This document shows, piece by piece, positions 44,636-53,853 of a stretch of 64,000 bases of DNA. Made by a program: the position numbers and the translations under genes. Source of the stretch: Alphaproteobacteria bacterium. Its GTDB lineage: Bacteria; Pseudomonadota; Alphaproteobacteria; Micropepsales; Micropepsaceae. Under the pieces are notes generated by a model. It saw only the letters and a list, made by a program, of their open reading frames with translations. It was not told the DNA's origin and made no database searches. Positions within the stretch are counted from its first letter, which is position 1. Every line of letters begins with the position of its first letter. Location: NCBI GenBank assembly GCA_947475445.1, contig CANJLC010000002.1, positions 1 to 64,000 of the forward strand, in the 5' to 3' direction.

Positions 44636-44658
44636 GAAATGGTCCACCGGACCATTTC
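44636..44658. repeat. GGTCC-centred hairpin, second copy
   Basis: GAAATGGTCC-ACC-GGACCATTTC, 10-bp arms and a three-base loop. The centre matches the hairpin at 31671-31695. It sits just after the rplI stop codon. Confidence 0.6.
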
Positions 44659-44683
44659 ATTCGCCTGTGGCGAACCGCTCCTC

Positions 44684-45280
44684 TCAGGCTTCCGCGGGTT
44701 CTTCCTCGGTGCCTTCCTCGTCTTCGGCAGGGCCGGCGCCTTCTTCGAAAAGTTCTTCGGCGGCAATCGTCGCCTCTTCCTTTTCGGTGCGTTCGGCCAG
44801 GACGTTTTCGCCGCGCGCCTGGCGCTCGGCTTCGTCTTCGCTGCGGGCGATATTGACGGTGATGTTCACCTTCACTTCGGGATGCAGCACCACCGGCAGG
44901 GTCACAAGGCCAATGGACTTGATCGCCAGCGAGATGTTGACCTGGTGACGGTCCACCTTGAAGCCGGCCTTTTCCATCGCGTCCGCGACGTCGCGGGGCG
45001 TGACGGAGCCGTAGAGCTGGCCGCGGTCGCCGGCCTGGCGGATGAGCGTGAAGCTCTTTCCGTCAAGCTTCTTGGCAATGGCCTCGGCTTCCTTCTTGCG
45101 CTCAAGGTTATGGGCTTCCAGCTTGACCTTCTGGGTCAGGAAGTATTCCCGGTTCGCCTTGGTGGCGCGCAGGGCCTTCTTCTTGGGCAGCAGGAAATTG
45201 CGGGCAAAGCCGTCCTTGACGCGGACTTCATCGCCCATCTGGCCCAGTTTTTCGACGCGTTCGAGCAAAATGACTTGCAT
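44684..45280 (-). CDS. rplI: 50S ribosomal protein L9
   Basis: The product is 198 residues. It starts [19 protein letters not shown], with [13 protein letters not shown] in the long connecting helix. The C-terminal domain runs to about 150, then a Glu/Ala-rich acidic tail of about 45 residues follows; E. coli L9 has 149. L9 reaches across stacked ribosomes and influences frame maintenance. It lies 11 bases after rpsR. Confidence 0.97.
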   Translation of the reverse strand: MQVILLERVEKLGQMGDEVRVKDGFARNFLLPKKKALRATKANREYFLTQKVKLEAHNLERKKEAEAIAKKLDGKSFTLIRQAGDRGQLYGSVTPRDVADAMEKAGFKVDRHQVNISLAIKSIGLVTLPVVLHPEVKVNITVNIARSEDEAERQARGENVLAERTEKEEATIAAEELFEEGAGPAEDEEGTEEEPAEA

Positions 45281-45290
45281 GGCTCGCCCC

Positions 45291-45632
45291 TTACTTCACG
45301 ACATAGGGAAGCAGCGCCATGAAGCGGGCGCGCTTGATCGCGTTCGCCAGGATGCGCTGGTTCTTGTTGGCAACAGCCGTAATGCGGGAAGGAACAATCT
45401 TGCCGCGCTCGGAGATGTAACGCTGCAGCAGCTTCACATCCTTGTAGTCGATCTTGGGAGCGTTGGCGCCCGAGAAAGGATCAGTCTTCTTGCGGCGGAA
45501 GAAGGGACGGCGCGCGCCATCCGCTCCACCATCGCGGCCGCCACGGCCGCCTTCGCGGTCGCCGCCACGTCCACCTTCGCGGTCACCGCCGCCACTGCGG
45601 CCGCCACCGTCACGATTTCCACCAAAACTCAT
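45291..45632 (-). CDS. rpsR: 30S ribosomal protein S18 with Gly-rich N-terminal extension
   Basis: The product is 113 residues against about 75 in E. coli. The first 40 residues are a low-complexity Gly/Arg/Asp stretch ([10 protein letters not shown] repeats). The S18 core follows: [35 protein letters not shown] and [17 protein letters not shown]18 pairs with S6 on the platform. The ATG overlaps the rpsF stop (ATGA), which supports this start. Confidence 0.96.
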   Translation of the reverse strand: MSFGGNRDGGGRSGGGDREGGRGGDREGGRGGRDGGADGARRPFFRRKKTDPFSGANAPKIDYKDVKLLQRYISERGKIVPSRITAVANKNQRILANAIKRARFMALLPYVVK

Positions 45633-45994
45633 ATTGCAGCCTCCTCGGTCACGGCTTCGCCTTCCGGCTTGGCGTCGTCACGGCGGTTCTTGCTCGACGA
45701 GACGTCGAACTGGTCAACCTTCACGGTCAGGTAACGCAGCACGTCTTCGTTGATCTTGAGCTGGCGTTCCAGCTCGACCACGGCGGCAGACGGCGCGTTG
45801 ATGTTCAGGAGCACATAATGCCCCTTGCGGTTCTTCTTGATGCGATAGGCAAGTCCGCGCAGGCCCCAATATTCCTGCTTCTCGACCTTGCCGCCCGATC
45901 CTTCGACGATGGTTTTGAGATGGGTCGCCAATGCGTCGACCTGTTGCGCGCTGATATCCTGGCGCGCGATCAGGAGATGCTCGTAAAGAGCCAT
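45629..45994 (-). CDS. rpsF: 30S ribosomal protein S6
   Basis: The product is 121 residues; [22 protein letters not shown] begins the ferredoxin-like fold, and [23 protein letters not shown] is the conserved S18-binding strand region. A charged tail of about 20 residues follows. It heads the S6-S18-L9 operon. A 14-bp palindrome CCTCTATATAGAGG about 90 bases upstream may include the promoter's -10 region. Confidence 0.97.
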   Translation of the reverse strand: MALYEHLLIARQDISAQQVDALATHLKTIVEGSGGKVEKQEYWGLRGLAYRIKKNRKGHYVLLNINAPSAAVVELERQLKINEDVLRYLTVKVDQFDVSSSKNRRDDAKPEGEAVTEEAAI

Positions 45995-46158
45995 GTCCGG
46001 TCCTTTTCTTCGATCTGCGGAACGGGAAGGGTGGACGCCCTTGCACCGCTTTGGCTCGCCGGACCCGCGCCCAATGCGCTGCCTCTATATAGAGGTGTCC
46101 AACGACCGCAGCCGTTTGAGGGCCGCGATATAGGTCAAAGGCCACCCCCAGGCAAGGC

Positions 46159-46184
46159 AAAAGCCCGGATTCCGGGCTTTTTTG
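46159..46184 (+). terminator. Intrinsic terminator between rpsF and the MFS gene
   Basis: AAAAGCCCGG-ATT-CCGGGCTTTT is a 10-bp stem with three-base loop followed by T residues on the plus strand. It lies between two divergent genes, so its target transcript is unclear; it may protect the MFS gene from read-through or act as an attenuator. Confidence 0.65.
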
Positions 46185-46243
46185 CAGAAAAGCCGGGCAA
46201 AAAGGGCGGTTTCCGGGTAAAGCCAGAGCGGGAAGGGCTGGGA

Positions 46244-47521
46244 ATGACCGAAAATTCGGATGCGATCCTGCGCAAAGCGGCGTGGCGGCTGATCCCCGTC
46301 ATGTGCCTGATGTATGTCGTCAGCTTCCTGGACCGGGTGAATATCGGCTTCGCCGCCCTGATCATGAATGCCGATCTGGGCTTTTCCGCCGAAGTGTTCG
46401 GTTTCGGCGGCGGCATTTTCTTCTTCGGTTATTTCCTGTTCGAGATGCCCTCCAACCTGATGCTGGAGAAAATGGGCGCGCGCACCTGGATGTGCCGCAT
46501 CATGGTCAGCTGGGGCCTGCTCTCCATGGCCTGCGCCTTCATCCAGGGCGAATATTCCTTTTACGTGCTGCGCTTCGCGCTGGGCGCGGCGGAAGCGGGG
46601 CTTTATCCCGGCATGATCCTCTACATGACCTACTGGTTTCCGCAGGCGACGCGGGCGCGGTTCATCGCGCTGTTCCTGGCGGCGGTGCCGGCGGCATCGG
46701 TGATTGGCGGGCCGGTGTCGGGATGGCTGCTGGGTTTCAACGGCCTGCTCAAGGGATGGCAGTGGCTGTTCCTGCTGGAAGGATTGCCGTCGGTGCTGCT
46801 GGGATTTGGCTTGTTGTGGCTGTTGCCCGACCGGCCCGCCACGGCGAAATGGCTCAGCGCGGACGAGAAAGAGATTCTTCACCGGCGGCTTGCGGAAGAA
46901 CCGCCGGGCGAGTTGCACGGCTTGTGGCAGATGCTGACCGACAAGCGCATCTGGATTTTCATCATCCCCGATTTTTCCATCGTGATCGGCCTTTATGGAT
47001 TGGGCCTGTGGATGCCGCAGATCATCAAGGGTCTGGGCTTTTCGAACCTGGAAACCGGCTTCCTGGTGGTGCTGCCCTATGGCCTTGCGATGATCGCGAT
47101 GGTGCTGTGGGGCATTTCCTCCGACCGGCGCGGCGAGCGCGTGCTGCATGTGGCGGGCGCGGCCTTTGCCGGTGCGCTGGGATTGCTGGGCGCGGCGCTG
47201 CTGCATGGGCCCTTTCTGATTATTCTGTCCTTCTGCCTGGCCTCGGCGGGAATCTATGCCGCGCTGGCCGTGTTCTGGACCCTGCCCACCGCGATCCTGC
47301 GCGGCACGGCGGCGGCGGGCGGGCTGGCGCTGTTGAACTCCTTCGCCAACCTTGGCGGTTTCTTTGGACCCGACCTGATGGGACGGCTGAAACAGATGAC
47401 CGGCAATTACACGCTGGGCTTTGAAGTGCTGGCCGGGTTCCTGATCATGGCCAGCATCAGCGTTGTCCTGATCGGGCGGGCGTTTTTCCGGACCCAACTT
47501 GACTCTGTGAGGCCCAGTTGA
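46244..47521 (+). CDS. MFS transporter, anion:cation symporter (ACS) type
   Basis: The product is 425 residues with 12 membrane helices. RLIPVMCLMYVVSFLDRVNIG is the helix-1 signature of ACS-family carriers (tartrate, glucarate, phthalate transporters), and RFALGAAEAGLYPG is the helix-4 motif. It probably imports an organic anion. The ATG at 46244 follows GGAAGGG. No catabolic genes adjoin it; the next gene is fabD, 13 bases away. Confidence 0.88.
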   Translation: MTENSDAILRKAAWRLIPVMCLMYVVSFLDRVNIGFAALIMNADLGFSAEVFGFGGGIFFFGYFLFEMPSNLMLEKMGARTWMCRIMVSWGLLSMACAFIQGEYSFYVLRFALGAAEAGLYPGMILYMTYWFPQATRARFIALFLAAVPAASVIGGPVSGWLLGFNGLLKGWQWLFLLEGLPSVLLGFGLLWLLPDRPATAKWLSADEKEILHRRLAEEPPGELHGLWQMLTDKRIWIFIIPDFSIVIGLYGLGLWMPQIIKGLGFSNLETGFLVVLPYGLAMIAMVLWGISSDRRGERVLHVAGAAFAGALGLLGAALLHGPFLIILSFCLASAGIYAALAVFWTLPTAILRGTAAAGGLALLNSFANLGGFFGPDLMGRLKQMTGNYTLGFEVLAGFLIMASISVVLIGRAFFRTQLDSVRPS

Positions 47522-47534
47522 TTTGTCTGCCGCA

Positions 47535-48479
47535 ATGACTCGAGCCTTCATCTTTCCCGGACAGGGCAGCCAGGCCGTCGGCATGGGCAAGGCGTTGGCC
47601 GATGCCTTTGCGCCCGCCCGCGCCGTGTTCGCGGAAGTGGATGACGCCCTGTCGCAGAAGCTTTCCAAACTCATGTGGGAAGGTCCCGAAAGCGATCTCA
47701 CCCTCACCGAAAATGCCCAGCCTGCCATCATGGCCGCCAGCATGGCGGTGATCGCGGTGCTGAAAGCCGATGGCGGCCTCGACATCGCCAAACATGCGCG
47801 GCTGGTGGCCGGTCATTCGCTTGGCGAATATTCGGCGCTCTGTGCGGCGGGTGCTTTTTCACTTTCCGATACGGCACGCCTGTTGAAAATTCGTGGCCAG
47901 GCCATGCAGTCTGCCGTGCCGGTGGGCGAGGGCGCCATGAGCGCGCTGATCGGTGCCGACATTGAAACGGCGGAAGCTGTGGCGAAGGAAGCGGAAGCGG
48001 ACGGCGGCACCTGTGTTGTCGCCAATGATAATGCGCCGGGACAGGTGGTAATTTCCGGCTCCAGGGACGCGGTGGACCGCGCCGCTGACATCGCCAAGGC
48101 GAAAGGGATCAAGCGGGTCATTCCGCTGTCTGTCTCCGCACCGTTCCATTGCCCGCTGATGCAGCCTGCTGCCGACGCCATGTTCAATGCGCTGGCGAAG
48201 GTCACCATCCGTCCGCTGGCGGTGCCGGTGCTGGCCAATGTCACCGCCGCTGAAGCCTCCGATCCCGATACGGTCCGGCGCTTGCTGGTGGAGCAGGTGA
48301 CCGGCAGGGTAAGGTGGCGCGAAAGCATTGCTGCCTTGCGCGAGCTGGGTGTGACCACCACGGTCGAGATGGGCGGCGGCAAAGTGCTGACCGGCATGGT
48401 CAAGCGCATCGACAAGGAACTTGCTACCATCACGCTCGATACGCCGGAAGAAATAGAAGCGTTTGCCAAGGCGCTGTAA
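47535..48479 (+). CDS. fabD: Malonyl-CoA:ACP transacylase
   Basis: The product is 314 residues. FIFPGQGSQAVGMGK at the N-terminus, GHSLGEYSAL with catalytic Ser95, and APFHCPLM with the catalytic His identify FabD. It loads malonyl groups onto ACP. A REP-like palindrome separates it from fabG. Confidence 0.96.
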   Translation: MTRAFIFPGQGSQAVGMGKALADAFAPARAVFAEVDDALSQKLSKLMWEGPESDLTLTENAQPAIMAASMAVIAVLKADGGLDIAKHARLVAGHSLGEYSALCAAGAFSLSDTARLLKIRGQAMQSAVPVGEGAMSALIGADIETAEAVAKEAEADGGTCVVANDNAPGQVVISGSRDAVDRAADIAKAKGIKRVIPLSVSAPFHCPLMQPAADAMFNALAKVTIRPLAVPVLANVTAAEASDPDTVRRLLVEQVTGRVRWRESIAALRELGVTTTVEMGGGKVLTGMVKRIDKELATITLDTPEEIEAFAKAL

Positions 48480-48487
48480 AAGACTGG

Positions 48488-48510
48488 ATGGACGGGTCAA
48501 GCCCGCCCAT
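48488..48510. repeat. 9-5-9 palindromic repeat, copy 2
   Basis: ATGGACGGG-TCAAG-CCCGCCCAT, 9-bp arms with one mismatch and a five-base loop, directly before the fabG ribosome-binding site. It is nearly identical to copy 4 at 63415-63437. Confidence 0.7.
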
Positions 48511-48523
48511 GGAGGAGATGGAT

Positions 48524-49264
48524 ATGTTTGATCTGACGGGAAAGACAGCGTTGATTACTGGTGCTTCCGGCGGCATTGGCGGGGCCATCGCCCGCGCCTT
48601 GCACGGGGCCGGCGCGACAGTCGTCTTGTCCGGCACCAAGGTCGAGGCGCTGGACAAGCTCGCGAGCGAACTTGGTTCGCGTGCCTACACCGCCGCCTGC
48701 AATCTTTCCGACATCGCCTCCGTCGAAGCCTTGCCCAAGGCGGCCGAAACCGCCGCCGCTGCACCGATCGATATTCTCGTGAACAATGCCGGCATCACCC
48801 GCGACAATCTTTTCATGCGCATGAAGGATGAGGAATGGGACCAGGTTCTGGCCGTCAACCTCACCTCCGCCTTCCGCCTGTCGCGCGCCGTGCTGCGCGG
48901 CATGATGAAAAAGCGCTGGGGCCGCATCATCCAGGTCACGTCCGTGGTCGGCACTACCGGCAATCCGGGGCAGGGCAATTACGCCGCCGCCAAGGCCGGG
49001 CTGGTGGGCATGAGCAAGTCGCTGGCCATCGAAGTTGCCAGCCGCAATATCACCGTCAACGCCATCGCGCCGGGCTTCATCCAGACCGCCATGACCGATG
49101 TCCTGACCGACGAGCAGAAAACCGCCATTTTCACCCGAATCCCCGCTGGGCGGATGGGCACGGGGGCTGAAATCGCCGCCGCCGCCCTCTATCTGGCATC
49201 GGACGAAGCGGCCTATGTCACCGGCCAAACGCTGCACGTCAATGGCGGCATGGCGATGGTTTAA
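48524..49264 (+). CDS. fabG: 3-oxoacyl-ACP reductase
   Basis: The product is 246 residues. TGASGGIGGA (12-21), NNAGITRDNL, and Tyr153 in YAAAKAG are the NADPH site and catalytic residues; GFIQTAMTDVL is typical FabG. GGAGGA is spaced seven bases from the ATG at 48524. It performs the first reduction in fatty acid elongation. Confidence 0.95.
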   Translation: MFDLTGKTALITGASGGIGGAIARALHGAGATVVLSGTKVEALDKLASELGSRAYTAACNLSDIASVEALPKAAETAAAAPIDILVNNAGITRDNLFMRMKDEEWDQVLAVNLTSAFRLSRAVLRGMMKKRWGRIIQVTSVVGTTGNPGQGNYAAAKAGLVGMSKSLAIEVASRNITVNAIAPGFIQTAMTDVLTDEQKTAIFTRIPAGRMGTGAEIAAAALYLASDEAAYVTGQTLHVNGGMAMV

Positions 49265-49407
49265 TAATAAAATCAAATACTTAACCGCGATGTGGCGGTG
49301 CCGGAGCGATTGTGTTACGAACCGGCCACCCACGAAGCACCCAATGTGAGGTCCCGGCGTTTTCCGTAAAGTGCCGGGTTTGAAATCCAAGAGAGGCTTA
49401 CAAGTCC

Positions 49408-49644
49408 ATGAGCGATACTGCCGAGCGCGTGAAGAAGATTGTCGTCGAGCATCTGAACGTTGATGCCGCCAAGGTCACTGACACCGCGTCTTTCATCGAA
49501 GACCTGGGTGCCGACAGCCTCGATACCGTCGAGCTGGTGATGGCGTTCGAAGAGGAATTCGGCATCGAAATTCCTGACGACGCGGCGGAATCCATCGTGA
49601 CCGTCGGTGACGCCGTCAAATATATCGACAAAGCCAACGCCTGA
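49408..49644 (+). CDS. acpP: Acyl carrier protein
   Basis: The product is 78 residues, acidic, with the phosphopantetheine Ser37 in [13 protein letters not shown]. It is preceded by a 143-base gap, the largest in the fab cluster, so it may have its own promoter, consistent with high ACP demand. AGAGAGG precedes the ATG. Confidence 0.98.
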   Translation: MSDTAERVKKIVVEHLNVDAAKVTDTASFIEDLGADSLDTVELVMAFEEEFGIEIPDDAAESIVTVGDAVKYIDKANA

Positions 49645-49649
49645 CCTGC

Positions 49650-50906
49650 GTGCGCCGGGTCGTTGTAACCGGTCTGGGACTGGTCACACCTCTCGCTTGC
49701 GGCGTTGAGGAGACGTGGGCCGCGCTTCTTGCTGGCAAATCGGGCGCCAGCCCCATTACCCGTTTCCGCAGCGACGACCTGGCGACCAAGATCGCCTGCC
49801 AGGTCATTCGCGGCGATGGCACGGGTAACACCTTCAACCCGGACCAGTGGGTGGACGCCAAGGAACAAAGGCGCATGGATGATTACATCATCTATGGCCT
49901 GGCTGCCGCCAAGCAGGCGGTGGTGGATTCCGGCTGGGAGCCCAAGACCGCCGAAGACCGTGAACGCACCGGCGTGTTGATCGGTTCGGGCATTGGCGGC
50001 CTCACCGGCATCGAGGATGCAGCCATCCTGGTGCATGAAAAAGGCCCGCGCCGCCTGTCGCCTTTCTTCATCCCGGGCCGCCTGATCAACCTGGTCTCCG
50101 GCTATGTCTCCATCGAGCATGGCTACAAGGGTCCCAACCATGCCGTGGTCACGGCCTGCGCCACCGGCGCCCATGCCATCGGCGATGCGGCGCGGCTGAT
50201 CGCGCTGGACGATGCCGATGTGATGCTGGCCGGCGGTTCGGAATCGGCCATCTCGCGTCTGGGCATTGCCGGCTTCAACGCCTGCCGCGCCCTTTCCACC
50301 GCCTATAACGACAATCCCACCAAGGCCTCGCGTCCCTACGACAAGGACCGCGACGGCTTCGTGATGGGCGAGGGCGCCGGCGTGGTCATGCTGGAGGAAT
50401 ATGAACACGCCAAGGCGCGCGGCGCGAAAATTTATGGCGAAGTCACGGGCTATGGCCTGTCGGGCGACGCCTATCACATCACCGCGCCCGCCGAAGACGG
50501 CGATGGCGGCTTTCGCGCCATGAAGATGGCGCTCAAGCGCGCCGGCATCACCACCGGCCAGATCGACTACATCAACGCCCATGGCACATCGACCATGGCC
50601 GACGGCATCGAGCTGGGCGCGGTGGAACGTTTCCTGGGCAACAGCGCCCCGGGCAAGACCATGTCGTCCACCAAATCCTCCATCGGCCATTTGCTGGGCG
50701 CCGCCGGTTCGGTGGAAGCGATCTTCTGCCTGCTGGCCATGCGCGACAGCATCATTCCGGCCACCATCAACCTGGACAATCCCGACGTCACCACGGTGAT
50801 GGACCTGGTGCCCAATACGCCCAAGAAGCAGGCGGTCAACATCGCCATGTCCAACAGCTTCGGTTTTGGCGGCACCAACGCCGCGCTAATCCTTTCCAAA
50901 GTCTAG
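49650..50906 (+). CDS. fabF: 3-oxoacyl-ACP synthase II
   Basis: The product is 418 residues. The active-site Cys170 is in VTACATGAHAIG; the two His are in NAHGTSTMADG and SSIGHLLGAAG, and GFGGTNA closes the thiolase fold. The start is GTG at 49650, five bases after acpP. FabF elongates acyl-ACP with malonyl-ACP. Confidence 0.97.
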   Translation: MRRVVVTGLGLVTPLACGVEETWAALLAGKSGASPITRFRSDDLATKIACQVIRGDGTGNTFNPDQWVDAKEQRRMDDYIIYGLAAAKQAVVDSGWEPKTAEDRERTGVLIGSGIGGLTGIEDAAILVHEKGPRRLSPFFIPGRLINLVSGYVSIEHGYKGPNHAVVTACATGAHAIGDAARLIALDDADVMLAGGSESAISRLGIAGFNACRALSTAYNDNPTKASRPYDKDRDGFVMGEGAGVVMLEEYEHAKARGAKIYGEVTGYGLSGDAYHITAPAEDGDGGFRAMKMALKRAGITTGQIDYINAHGTSTMADGIELGAVERFLGNSAPGKTMSSTKSSIGHLLGAAGSVEAIFCLLAMRDSIIPATINLDNPDVTTVMDLVPNTPKKQAVNIAMSNSFGFGGTNAALILSKV

Positions 50907-51964
50907 TGGGCCAAAGTCCGATGCGCGCCGTCCTCACGAGCGTTGCGGTGCTGGCGCTTCTTGCTGCCGGTGCGGCGGGCTGGGCGCTGCTTTCGTGGAA
51001 TGCGCCGGGCCCCGGTTCCAATCCCGGCGTGATCCTGATCCAGCCGGGCACCCGCACCCATGCCATCGCCACGCAGCTTGAAGATGCCGGGCTGGTGCGG
51101 CGCGGCCTGGTGTTCGAATTCGACCTGCGCCTGAAAAAACTGGCGAGCCGCCTCAAGGCCGGCGAATACGCCATTCCGCCCCGCGCCTCGATGGCCGAGA
51201 TTGCCGCCATCCTGGAATCGGGCAAATCCATCCAGCACAAGCTGACCGCCGCCGAGGGCTTGACCAGCGACATGATCTGGAAGCTGGTGGCGGCGGACGA
51301 AGTATTGCTGGGCGATGCCGGGCCGGTGCCGGAAGAAGGCACGCTGCTGCCGGAAACCTATCTCTTCACCCGCGGCACCACGCGCAAGGAGTTGCTGGCC
51401 CGCATGGCAAAGGCGCAAAGCGATTACCTGGCCAGGATCTGGCCGGGCCGCGCCACGGGCCTGCCTTACACGACGCTGCGCGAGGCGGTGGTGCTGGCCT
51501 CCATCGTGGAAAAGGAAACCGCCCTGGCGCAGGAGCGGCCCCATATCGCCGCCGTCTTCGTCAATCGCCTGAAGGCGGGCATTCGCCTGCAATCCGATCC
51601 CACCATCATTTATGGCATCACCAAAGGCTATCCCCTGGGCCGGGCCATCAAGGAAAGCGAGATCACGGGCGCCACGCCCTACAACACCTATGTGATCACG
51701 GGCCTGCCGCCGGCGCCCATCGCCAATCCGGGCAAGGAGGCATTGGCTGCCGTCCTGAAGCCCGACGCCAGCAGCGACCTGTATTTCGTCGCCAACGGCA
51801 CGGGCGGGCATGTTTTTGCCGCCACCATCGCCGAGCATGCCAGGAATGTGATCGCCTGGCGCGTGCTGCAAAAGCTGAAGGATAAAGGCGGCGTCCTTGC
51901 CGCGCCGCCCGCCGTCAAGGGGCAAAAACATACCGGCATCGCCTTGCGCAAAAGTCTGGGCTAG
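50906..51964 (+). CDS. mltG: Endolytic murein transglycosylase MltG
   Basis: The product is 352 residues with one N-terminal membrane helix (about 10-28), a LysM-like region and the YceG domain. SIVEKET (Glu202) holds the proposed catalytic Glu; RLKAGIRLQSDPTIIYG and PYNTYVITGLPPAPIANPG are family signatures. It cleaves nascent glycan strands at the inner membrane's periplasmic face. The GTG at 50906 overlaps the fabF stop; ATG at 50921 is an alternative. Confidence 0.93.
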   Translation: MGQSPMRAVLTSVAVLALLAAGAAGWALLSWNAPGPGSNPGVILIQPGTRTHAIATQLEDAGLVRRGLVFEFDLRLKKLASRLKAGEYAIPPRASMAEIAAILESGKSIQHKLTAAEGLTSDMIWKLVAADEVLLGDAGPVPEEGTLLPETYLFTRGTTRKELLARMAKAQSDYLARIWPGRATGLPYTTLREAVVLASIVEKETALAQERPHIAAVFVNRLKAGIRLQSDPTIIYGITKGYPLGRAIKESEITGATPYNTYVITGLPPAPIANPGKEALAAVLKPDASSDLYFVANGTGGHVFAATIAEHARNVIAWRVLQKLKDKGGVLAAPPAVKGQKHTGIALRKSLG

Positions 51965-51973
51965 AGTCATCGA

Positions 51974-52870
51974 ATGAAGAAAAGTGGTTTCGTCAGCATG
52001 ACCGGCTTTGCCGAAACCAGCGGCAGCCATGAAGGCCTGCGCTGGCGCTGGGAAGCCAAGAGCGTCAATGGCAAAAGCCTGGATGTGCGCCTGCGCACCC
52101 CGCCGGGATTTGATTCGCTGGAACCGCCTGCGCGCATGCTGGCGGCGGAGCGTTTCCGCCGCGGCTCGCTGCAGGTGTCGCTCAGCGTGGAGCAGCAGGA
52201 CGGGGTGAAGGGCCTGCGGGTTGATCCCGCCGCGCTGGCCAGCGCCGTCAAGCTGGCGCGCGAAGTGGCGGCTGAGACCGGCCTGGCGCCGGCGCGCATC
52301 GACGGTTTGCTGGCGCTGAAGGGCGTGATCGTGCAGGAAGAAGCCATCGCGCTGGACGCCATCCAGCGCGGCGAACGCGATGCCGCCATCCTCAAGAGCC
52401 TGGCCAATGTGTTCGACGCCCTGGCCCGCGCCCGCGCCACGGAAGGCGCAAAGCTGGCGGCGCTGCTGGTGGCCCAGATTGACGAAGTGGAAAAACTCAC
52501 GGGCGAGGCGGCCAGCCTTGCCGCCACCCAGCCCCAGGCGCTGCGCCAGAAATTGCAGGCCCAGATCGCGGAAATGCTGGCGGGCGGCAGCGTGCCCGAG
52601 GAAAGACTGGCACAGGAAGCGGCCATGCTGGCGGCGCGGGCCGATGTGCGCGAGGAACTGGACCGGCTGCGCGCCCATGTGTCGGACGCCCGCGCCCTGA
52701 TCGGTAGCGGCGAGGCGGTGGGCCGCAAGCTGGATTTCCTGGCCCAGGAATTCAACCGCGAGGCCAATACGCTGTGTTCCAAGTCGAGCGATATCGCGCT
52801 GACCCGCATCGGATTGGCGCTGAAAGCCGTGATCGACCAGCTTCGCGAGCAGTCCCAGAATGTCGAGTGA
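51974..52870 (+). CDS. YicC-family protein, putative endoribonuclease
   Basis: The product is 298 residues. SMTGFAETSG at the N-terminus, the KSVNGKSLDVRLR block, and the C-terminal KLDFLAQEFNREANTLCSKS are YicC hallmarks. Family members are metal-dependent RNases that also promote PNPase-dependent sRNA decay. It overlaps gmk by 11 bases, a common pairing. Confidence 0.93.
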   Translation: MKKSGFVSMTGFAETSGSHEGLRWRWEAKSVNGKSLDVRLRTPPGFDSLEPPARMLAAERFRRGSLQVSLSVEQQDGVKGLRVDPAALASAVKLAREVAAETGLAPARIDGLLALKGVIVQEEAIALDAIQRGERDAAILKSLANVFDALARARATEGAKLAALLVAQIDEVEKLTGEAASLAATQPQALRQKLQAQIAEMLAGGSVPEERLAQEAAMLAARADVREELDRLRAHVSDARALIGSGEAVGRKLDFLAQEFNREANTLCSKSSDIALTRIGLALKAVIDQLREQSQNVE

Positions 52871-53489
52871 GATTGAAAGACGTGGCCTGATGCTGGTTTT
52901 GTCCTCGCCATCCGGCGCGGGCAAGACCACCCTGGCGCGCAAGCTGATGGACAGCGACAGCGCCGTCACCATGAGCGTGTCAGCCACCACCCGCAGTCCC
53001 CGCAAGGGCGAGGAGGAGGGCAAGGATTATTTCTTTGTTTCGCCGTCCATGTTCGTCGAGATGGAAAAGTCCGGCGCCTTCCTGGAACACGCCCTTGTGT
53101 TCGACAACCGCTATGGCACGCCGCGCGAGCCGGTGATGCTGGCGCTGGCCAAGGGCCGCGACGTGCTGTTCGACATTGACTGGCAGGGCACCCAGCAATT
53201 GCGCCAGCAGGCGGGCGACGATCTGGTATCCATCTTCGTGCTGCCGCCCTCCCATGAGGAGCTGGAGCGGCGCCTGCGCGCCCGCGCCCAGGATTCCGAG
53301 GATGTGGTGGCGGCCCGCATGGCCCGCGCCAGCAACGAGATCAGCCACTGGGCCGAATATGATTACGTCGTGATCAACGACGATTTGGAGTCCACGCTGG
53401 ACAAGATCAAGACCATCCTGGCCGCCGAGCGCATGAAGCGCGGACGCCAGACTGGCATCCACGCATTCGCCGCCAAGCTGACCAGCTAG
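52860..53489 (+). CDS. gmk: Guanylate kinase
   Basis: The product is 209 residues with P-loop SSPSGAGKTT (15-24), SVSATTRSPRKGE for GMP binding and DIDWQGTQQL. It phosphorylates GMP to GDP. The stop codon is the first triplet of a long palindromic element. Confidence 0.96.
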   Translation: MSSEIERRGLMLVLSSPSGAGKTTLARKLMDSDSAVTMSVSATTRSPRKGEEEGKDYFFVSPSMFVEMEKSGAFLEHALVFDNRYGTPREPVMLALAKGRDVLFDIDWQGTQQLRQQAGDDLVSIFVLPPSHEELERRLRARAQDSEDVVAARMARASNEISHWAEYDYVVINDDLESTLDKIKTILAAERMKRGRQTGIHAFAAKLTS

Positions 53490-53585
53490 CCGCGGTTCTT
53501 TTGCGCCGTGAGTGCGTCGCACGTGCTCACGTACGTCCGTACGATGCTCCTGCTCACGTCACAAAATCCCTCGCGGCTATTTTAA
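53487..53585. repeat. Long imperfect palindrome after gmk
   Basis: TAGCCGCG (53487-53494) and CGCGGCTA (53572-53579) pair at the outside. Inside are GTGAG...CTCAC and GTACG-TC-CGTAC hairpins with CACGTGCTCAC-like repeats. It ends in ATTTTAATTTT, so it may act as terminator for gmk and for the leftward gene on the other side. The nested structure suggests a mobile or dispersed repeat. Confidence 0.65.
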
Positions 53586-53610
53586 TTTTGCGCTCTCACC
53601 GGCGCCAGCG

Positions 53611-53853
53611 CTATTTTCCCAGCAGCCGGCCGGCGATGACGAGGCAGCCGCTGGCGACGATGATCAGCCCGCCCGCCATGATGCTCAGGACGGTCCAGTA
53701 GGCGGCCGGCGTGTCCAGGCGCGTGATCGGCTTCAGCCCGTTCTTGCGTTCGATCACGCCTGTGTCGAAGGCCTTGCTGACAATCCGGATCACGAAAATA
53801 AAGGCGGCAATGTTGATCAGGACGATAACCGCGAAAATTGCGAACAGGATCAT
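53611..53853 (-). CDS. Small two-helix membrane protein coupled to rsmA
   Basis: The product is 80 residues with membrane helices at about 1-24 and 52-76 and a short basic loop ([10 protein letters not shown]). The ATG at 53853 overlaps the rsmA stop (ATGA). I do not recognise the family. The tight coupling argues that it is a real gene at the end of the lpt-surA-pdxA-rsmA operon. Confidence 0.65.
   Translation of the reverse strand: MILFAIFAVIVLINIAAFIFVIRIVSKAFDTGVIERKNGLKPITRLDTPAAYWTVLSIMAGGLIIVASGCLVIAGRLLGK

Noticed and set aside
50903-53023. A 706-codon open frame antisense to mltG and yicC
   Set aside because: Third-position GC bias creates such shadows; it overlaps two well-identified genes and shows no domain.
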